64,000 nucleotides of DNA, taken from contig OX393579.1 of the NCBI GenBank assembly GCA_947652605.1, positions 27,078,452 to 27,142,451 on the forward strand. Direction: 5' to 3'. This document shows positions 59,988-64,000 of this stretch, piece by piece. Position 1 is the stretch's first letter; each line of letters begins with the position of its first letter. The translations under genes and the position numbers were made by a program. Source of the stretch: Elmis aenea. Taxonomy: Eukaryota > Arthropoda > Insecta > Coleoptera > Elmidae. The notes under the pieces are model-generated. The model was not told where the DNA came from, did no database searches, and saw only the letters and a program-made list of their open reading frames with translations.

Positions 59988-61405
59988 CAGCACCGTAGCA
60001 ATGCATTGGCAACGGGGCAAGTGTCAAGGGCGCGAGGCGCGAGGGGCGCCAAGCGCAAACATTTTTGCACCCTGGCTTAGAAAACAAAAACATCGAGCGC
60101 CCTTTGCTAAAAATCTTGCCGCCCCAATATGTATCTGCGATTTCCCGTCAGTGCACGGTGATTCCCTTTAAACAGGGCTGGAAACCGAAAAGAAATTGGT
60201 TGATGGTTAACCGAAATCGAGAACTTTGTTTATATATAGCGGTTTTTGGTTATAAACCGGTTAAAAAACCGCATTTATCCAAAAAAAAACGGGTAAAAAC
60301 CGGTTTTTAACATAATTTAGGTTGGAAATGCAAAGTATGAAAGATATTATCAATTTATAATTTTATAATATATTTACAAACAAGCGTTTAGTAATAACTT
60401 TTGGTAAAGATTTTGTGTTTTTTAAAGTAATTTTTATTGAAGAAAGATGTTAAAAAAACCGGGTTTTAGTTATTTTATTTAAAGGTTGCCGTTTTTCTGC
60501 CATTGAAAATAACGGTTTCGCTTAAAAATCACTTTTACGGACAAAAAATAACCGTTTTTTGCCGATTTCTTGCCCTGCTTTTAAACCAATAGTAAATATG
60601 GCCCTGTGCGTTAACCTGATTGATGAATTCAAGAGCTGACACTGAAAATCCCCGTTTTTCCGTTTATAGTCAATATTCTTATGAAATTTGGCAGCAAATG
60701 AGCAGAGCATTTATAGATCAATCAGTTAAGTATGTTACATGTGCATAGTACATACATAGGTACGATGACCATTATTTCTAGACAAAAATACAGTACAAAA
60801 GGTGGATTACGTTTTTTTTGCTTTCACGTTTGTTTTTTTTTAAGAAGACCGGAAAAAAAAGTGTTTTAGGAAGAACGGAACAAAATGGATGAAGTTTGTT
60901 TATTTTTTTGCTCTCACGAATTTTGAAGATGGAAATTATATTGCATTATATGTTTGTGGCTCTCACTATGCAAAAAGTTGGGTTATATTTAGCACAATAA
61001 TTTTCATTACATTAAAAATACAGTACAAAAATTAATTACAGTACATTTATTTCTGTTTAAATTATACAGTACAGCGCCTTAAAATACAGTACTGTGCTGC
61101 ATAATACAGTACGGATGGTCACCGTATACATAGGTTATGCGCCTATGTGCAATAGTCAACATTTTTATGAATATTTACTTAAAAAATTGTGGCTCCATCT
61201 ATATCCGAACTACGGCGATGTAGGTATATAAGTCAGGTCCATCTTGTACATATTAAATATTTAATTTTGAAGTTATGTTTTGTTTCTTTGTGATAAATTG
61301 TTACTTAAAAATCTTATAACAATATTTCTTAAAATAAAATACGTTAAAAAAAGGGCGCCATTTTAGGTATTTGCCAAGGGCGCCAAAAACATTGCTACGG
61401 CTCTG
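59988..61405. mobile_element. hAT-type element with perfect 8-bp target duplication, hosting another element
   Basis: CAGCACCGTAGCAATG (59988) and CATTGCTACGGCTCTG (ending 61405) are inverted with two differences. ATCTTGTG flanks both (59980-59987 and 61406-61413). Inside each end are GGGCGCC/AAGGGCGCC tracts. It contains the nested MITE at 60173-60577 and a stretch dense in ACAGTACA words (60785-61115). The overlapping + frames at 59950-60310 are not a gene. Confidence 0.88.
60173..60577. mobile_element. hAT-type MITE nested in the 59988 element
   Basis: CAGGGCTGGAAACCG at the left and a weaker GCCGATTTCTTGCCCTG at the right bound 405 bases. The flanks CCTTTAAA and CTTTTAAA match at 7 of 8 positions. 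Subterminal AACCGGTT-style repeats resemble those in the elements at 37738 and 45545. Confidence 0.7.
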
Positions 61406-61593
61406 ATCTTGTGTATTTGAAGAGAGGGAAAATTTATTTTATTTTTATGATAAACTTCCAGATGAAGTCAGATTTGACTCGTTTTAAATAGCTTTGATAA
61501 ACAAAATTTGGGTTTTCCAATGTTTGACACTTAAATTCAACGTGTGTTTTATTTCTGATGACATAATTATAGTATATAAATATATAGTGTATA

Positions 61594-63115
61594 TACAGGG
61601 TTCTCGTTTTTCGCGGGCCACTATGGGGATCTCGTAAACGATAAGAGTTACGACTTCGGTTAAATTGGGGCAAAGTTGTATATTCAGGTGCTTAATAATT
61701 TGAAGCAAACAGAACTTATCTAGCTCTTTTAGTTTTTGAGATATAGGGAAAAAAGTAAAAAAGTGGACTTTTGTTTTTTGCCCGTAACTTTTTCATTTGA
61801 TGTCGAATTTCATTTCTGTAAAAACTTTTTCCTGGCCACTTTTTGCAAGGAATCAGAATCCCCAATTATATTTTCCGTGCAACGTTTCGTTTTTTAAAAA
61901 CCATCATCAGGTCAATTTTTTCTTATGGACGCTATGTCTGATTTTAACGCACATTTGTAGAACATTTTTTTCTGAATTCGACAATGTATAACACTTGGTA
62001 CATTTTTAAAACAATTGCTGTTAAAAATGGCAAAAACAAATATTTTATTTAAAACAAATCCTAATCGGCATGGTAAATAATTGTCTTTGTCCCTTTTTCT
62101 TTGAAAGCACGTAAGTAAACCGTATGAAGTTACTATTTAAGGGATTTAATTAAAAAAATAGGTATTAATAAATATGTTAGGAATGCATTAACATTGTTTA
62201 CGTAGCAAATATTTTTAGAATATTTTCTTTGGTTAAGTAATAAATGTCTCTAAAATATGTATTTAGTCCTTATTTGGCATACAATTATTTGTAATTATTT
62301 TCGTTAGCAAATAATATAAGTGTCCATAGTTTACAAAAAACGTCCAGAAATCTGTTTACGCTTTTTGCTTATTAGAAGTCATTAACGCAGATAAAAGGCA
62401 TAACTAAATTATTTTTTGTTACAAATAATTGTATGCCGAATAAGGATTAACACATTTTAGAGAAATTTATTTCTTAACCAAAGAAAATATTCTAAAAATA
62501 TTTGCTACGTGAACAATGTTAATGCATTCCTAACATATTTATTAATACCTATTTTTTTAATTAAATCCCTTAAATAGTAATTTCATACGGTTTACTTACG
62601 TGCTTCCAAGGAAAAAGGGACAAAGACAATTATTTACCATGCCGATTAGGATTTGTTTTAAATAAAATATTTGTTTTTGCCATTTTTAACAGCAATTGTT
62701 TTAAAAATGTACCAAGTGTTATACATTGTCGAATTCAGAAAAAAGTGCTCTACAACTTGGCGTTAAAATCAGATATAGCGTACATAAGAAAAAATTGACC
62801 TGATGATGGATTTTAAAAAACGAAACGTCGCAGGGAAAATATAATTGGGGATTCTGATTTCTTGCAAAAAGTGGCCATAAAATTTTTTTTACAGAAATGA
62901 AATTCGACATCAAATGAAAAAGTTGGGGGCAAAAAACAAAAGTCCACTTTTTTACTTTTTTTCCTATATCTCAAAAACTAAAAGAGCTAGATAAGTTCTG
63001 TTTGCTTCAAATTATTAAGCACCTGAATATACAACTTTGCCCCAATTTAACCGAAGTCGTAACTCTTACCGTTTACGAGATCCCCATAGTGGCCCTCGAA
63101 AAACGAGAACCCTAT
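61594..63115. mobile_element. 1.5-kb near-perfect hairpin foldback element
   Basis: TACAGGGTTCTCGTTTTTCG (61594) is mirrored by CGAAAAACGAGAACCCTATA ending at about 63115. The arms of about 730 bases correspond throughout, for example TTAAATTGGGGCAAAGTTGT and its inverse near 63035. The turn is around 62350. The similar 64-codon frames at 61797-61991 (+) and 62719-62913 (-) arise from this symmetry and are not genes. A degraded arm fragment lies at 51847-53200. Confidence 0.9.
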
Positions 63116-64000
63116 ACAGGGTGCCCATTTTTCTAACCTGTTGTATGGGTAACTCCGTTAATATTAGAGATACAGAAACGTTTAAATTAGCAAATTTGTG
63201 CACAATTTAAAGGGAAATCTGATGCCATTTTCAAATTTGACCTACGTCATCAACTTTTTGAAATATTTTGAAAAAACTGAAAAATGTCGATTTTTTCAAA
63301 CTTGAATAATTCCGTAACCATATGAGTTAAAACCAAAATAAAAATTGGCTCTTACAGATGTTTTTACGTAGATTTTAAATATGTTAACGGAATTTTCATA
63401 GCACTCTCGATTTCCGAGTTATAGCACAAACTTGCATTTTTTTAAATGGAAGTCATAGTTGGCTATGGTCTTATTAAAAAGGTTATTTTTTTCTCGTTTC
63501 AATGATATAAGGTTTGTTATGCTTTACTCTTGTAGTTTTTCTTTAAATAAGCAAAAATCATTTTACATGTTCACTGCCTACTAATAGATGGGAGTTATCC
63601 CGTGTTGATGTTCTTTTTTTTCGAGGTGACATTTAAAAGTTGTCTCTTATCGTTAGTGTAGCAGTTATTAGCCAGTTACAAATTTTAAAAACAAAACCTC
63701 AGAGTTTGTCAAATAAAATTTATTGTTTCTTATACGTATACATCTCTCTCTCGTGTTGATCAAAATTTTTGATTGACTTTATTGTAAATTTCAAAAACAA
63801 TATTTTCTAATGAAAAAAAAAACTACATGCTTTTTTATTACTAGGCTTGTAATAGAAATAGTAGAAATTCAAGTGAAATGTATTTGCAAAGATTTATGGA
63901 AAGGAGGTAACCAAGAAAGAAATTTTTTTCGTTTTAGAAACCAATTTAAAAAAATCCGGGTCATTTACAAAATCCAAAGGTTTGAAAATTAAATTTAAGC
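63115..64000. mobile_element. Left part of a further foldback element, running toward the window edge
   Basis: TACAGGGTGCCCATTTTTCT starts at 63115, sharing its TA with the end of the preceding hairpin. A GTCATAGTTGGCTATGGTC module common to other foldback families lies near 63452. No mirrored right end occurs before 64000, so its extent is unknown; sequence after about 63560 may be flanking DNA. No gene was recognised. Confidence 0.5.

Noticed and set aside
59950..60310. Overlapping 73- and 81-codon + frames
   Set aside because: They straddle the hAT end at 59988 and the nested MITE at 60173, so the frames are composites of element ends.
60770..61130. Possible nested element with GATGACCAT / ATGGTCACC ends
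   Set aside because: The ends match over only about ten bases and no target duplication could be aligned.
61797..62913. Two near-identical 64-codon frames on opposite strands, considered as a duplicated small gene
   Set aside because: They are the same arm sequence of one hairpin element read from each side; no start context or domain supports them.
1..64000. CRISPR arrays, tRNA or rRNA genes, bacterial-type operons
   Set aside because: No regularly spaced repeats, no cloverleaf or rRNA motifs, and intron-containing genes with long AT-rich introns point to an insect nuclear genome.

Overview
The window looks like an insect nuclear genome, and a beetle is plausible. This rests on AT-rich DNA, long introns with GT-AG boundaries, and a heavy load of DNA transposons. 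Those include hAT-type elements with 8-bp target duplications and many long-arm foldback elements ending in TACAGGGTG/CACCCTGTA. I see no bacterial, viral or RNA genes. Most of the sequence is intron or intergenic repeat debris, and only two host genes can be supported, both on the + strand.

Gene 1 (about 12.1-57.9 kb) encodes a Fuseless-family eight-pass membrane protein, a family known for organising presynaptic calcium channels in Drosophila. Three 3' exons (43589-43741, 54694-54877, 57542-57891) encode the second half of the protein and the stop codon. Two different exons encode the first half: 1A (12149-12799) and 1B (28303-28842). Both end at the same homologous position, in phase 0, on a good splice donor. 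Only one 3' half was found, so the simplest model is alternative promoters, giving proteins of 445 aa (1A) and 408 aa (1B). The protein is an internal duplication: each half has four membrane segments, two W-R/K-x-x-W...Y motifs and a closing D...FP segment. The alternative exons therefore swap one whole half.

Gene 2 (18545-23608) has two exons and lies between 1A and 1B, inside the long 1A intron. It encodes a 345-aa signal-anchored or type II membrane/secreted protein rich in Pro, Asn and Tyr that I do not recognise.

The rest is mobile DNA. From 0 to 12 kb there is a partial hAT element, MITEs, a non-LTR retrotransposon tail, and a 1.9-kb concentric foldback with a mariner-like transposase scrap at its centre. 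From 16.5 to 22.1 kb there is a foldback, a hAT element with perfect target duplication, and a foldback carrying a nested hAT element. The stretch 28.9-33.1 kb, just after exon 1B, is strikingly free of repeats. From 33 to 42 kb there are Harbinger-like and hAT elements and a 1.1-kb near-perfect hairpin. From 43 to 53 kb there are MITEs, a broken jockey-type reverse transcriptase, hAT elements and a three-deep nest. From 60 to 63 kb there is a hAT within a hAT, then a 1.5-kb hairpin. Several hairpins sit inside fuseless introns and would be transcribed with it.
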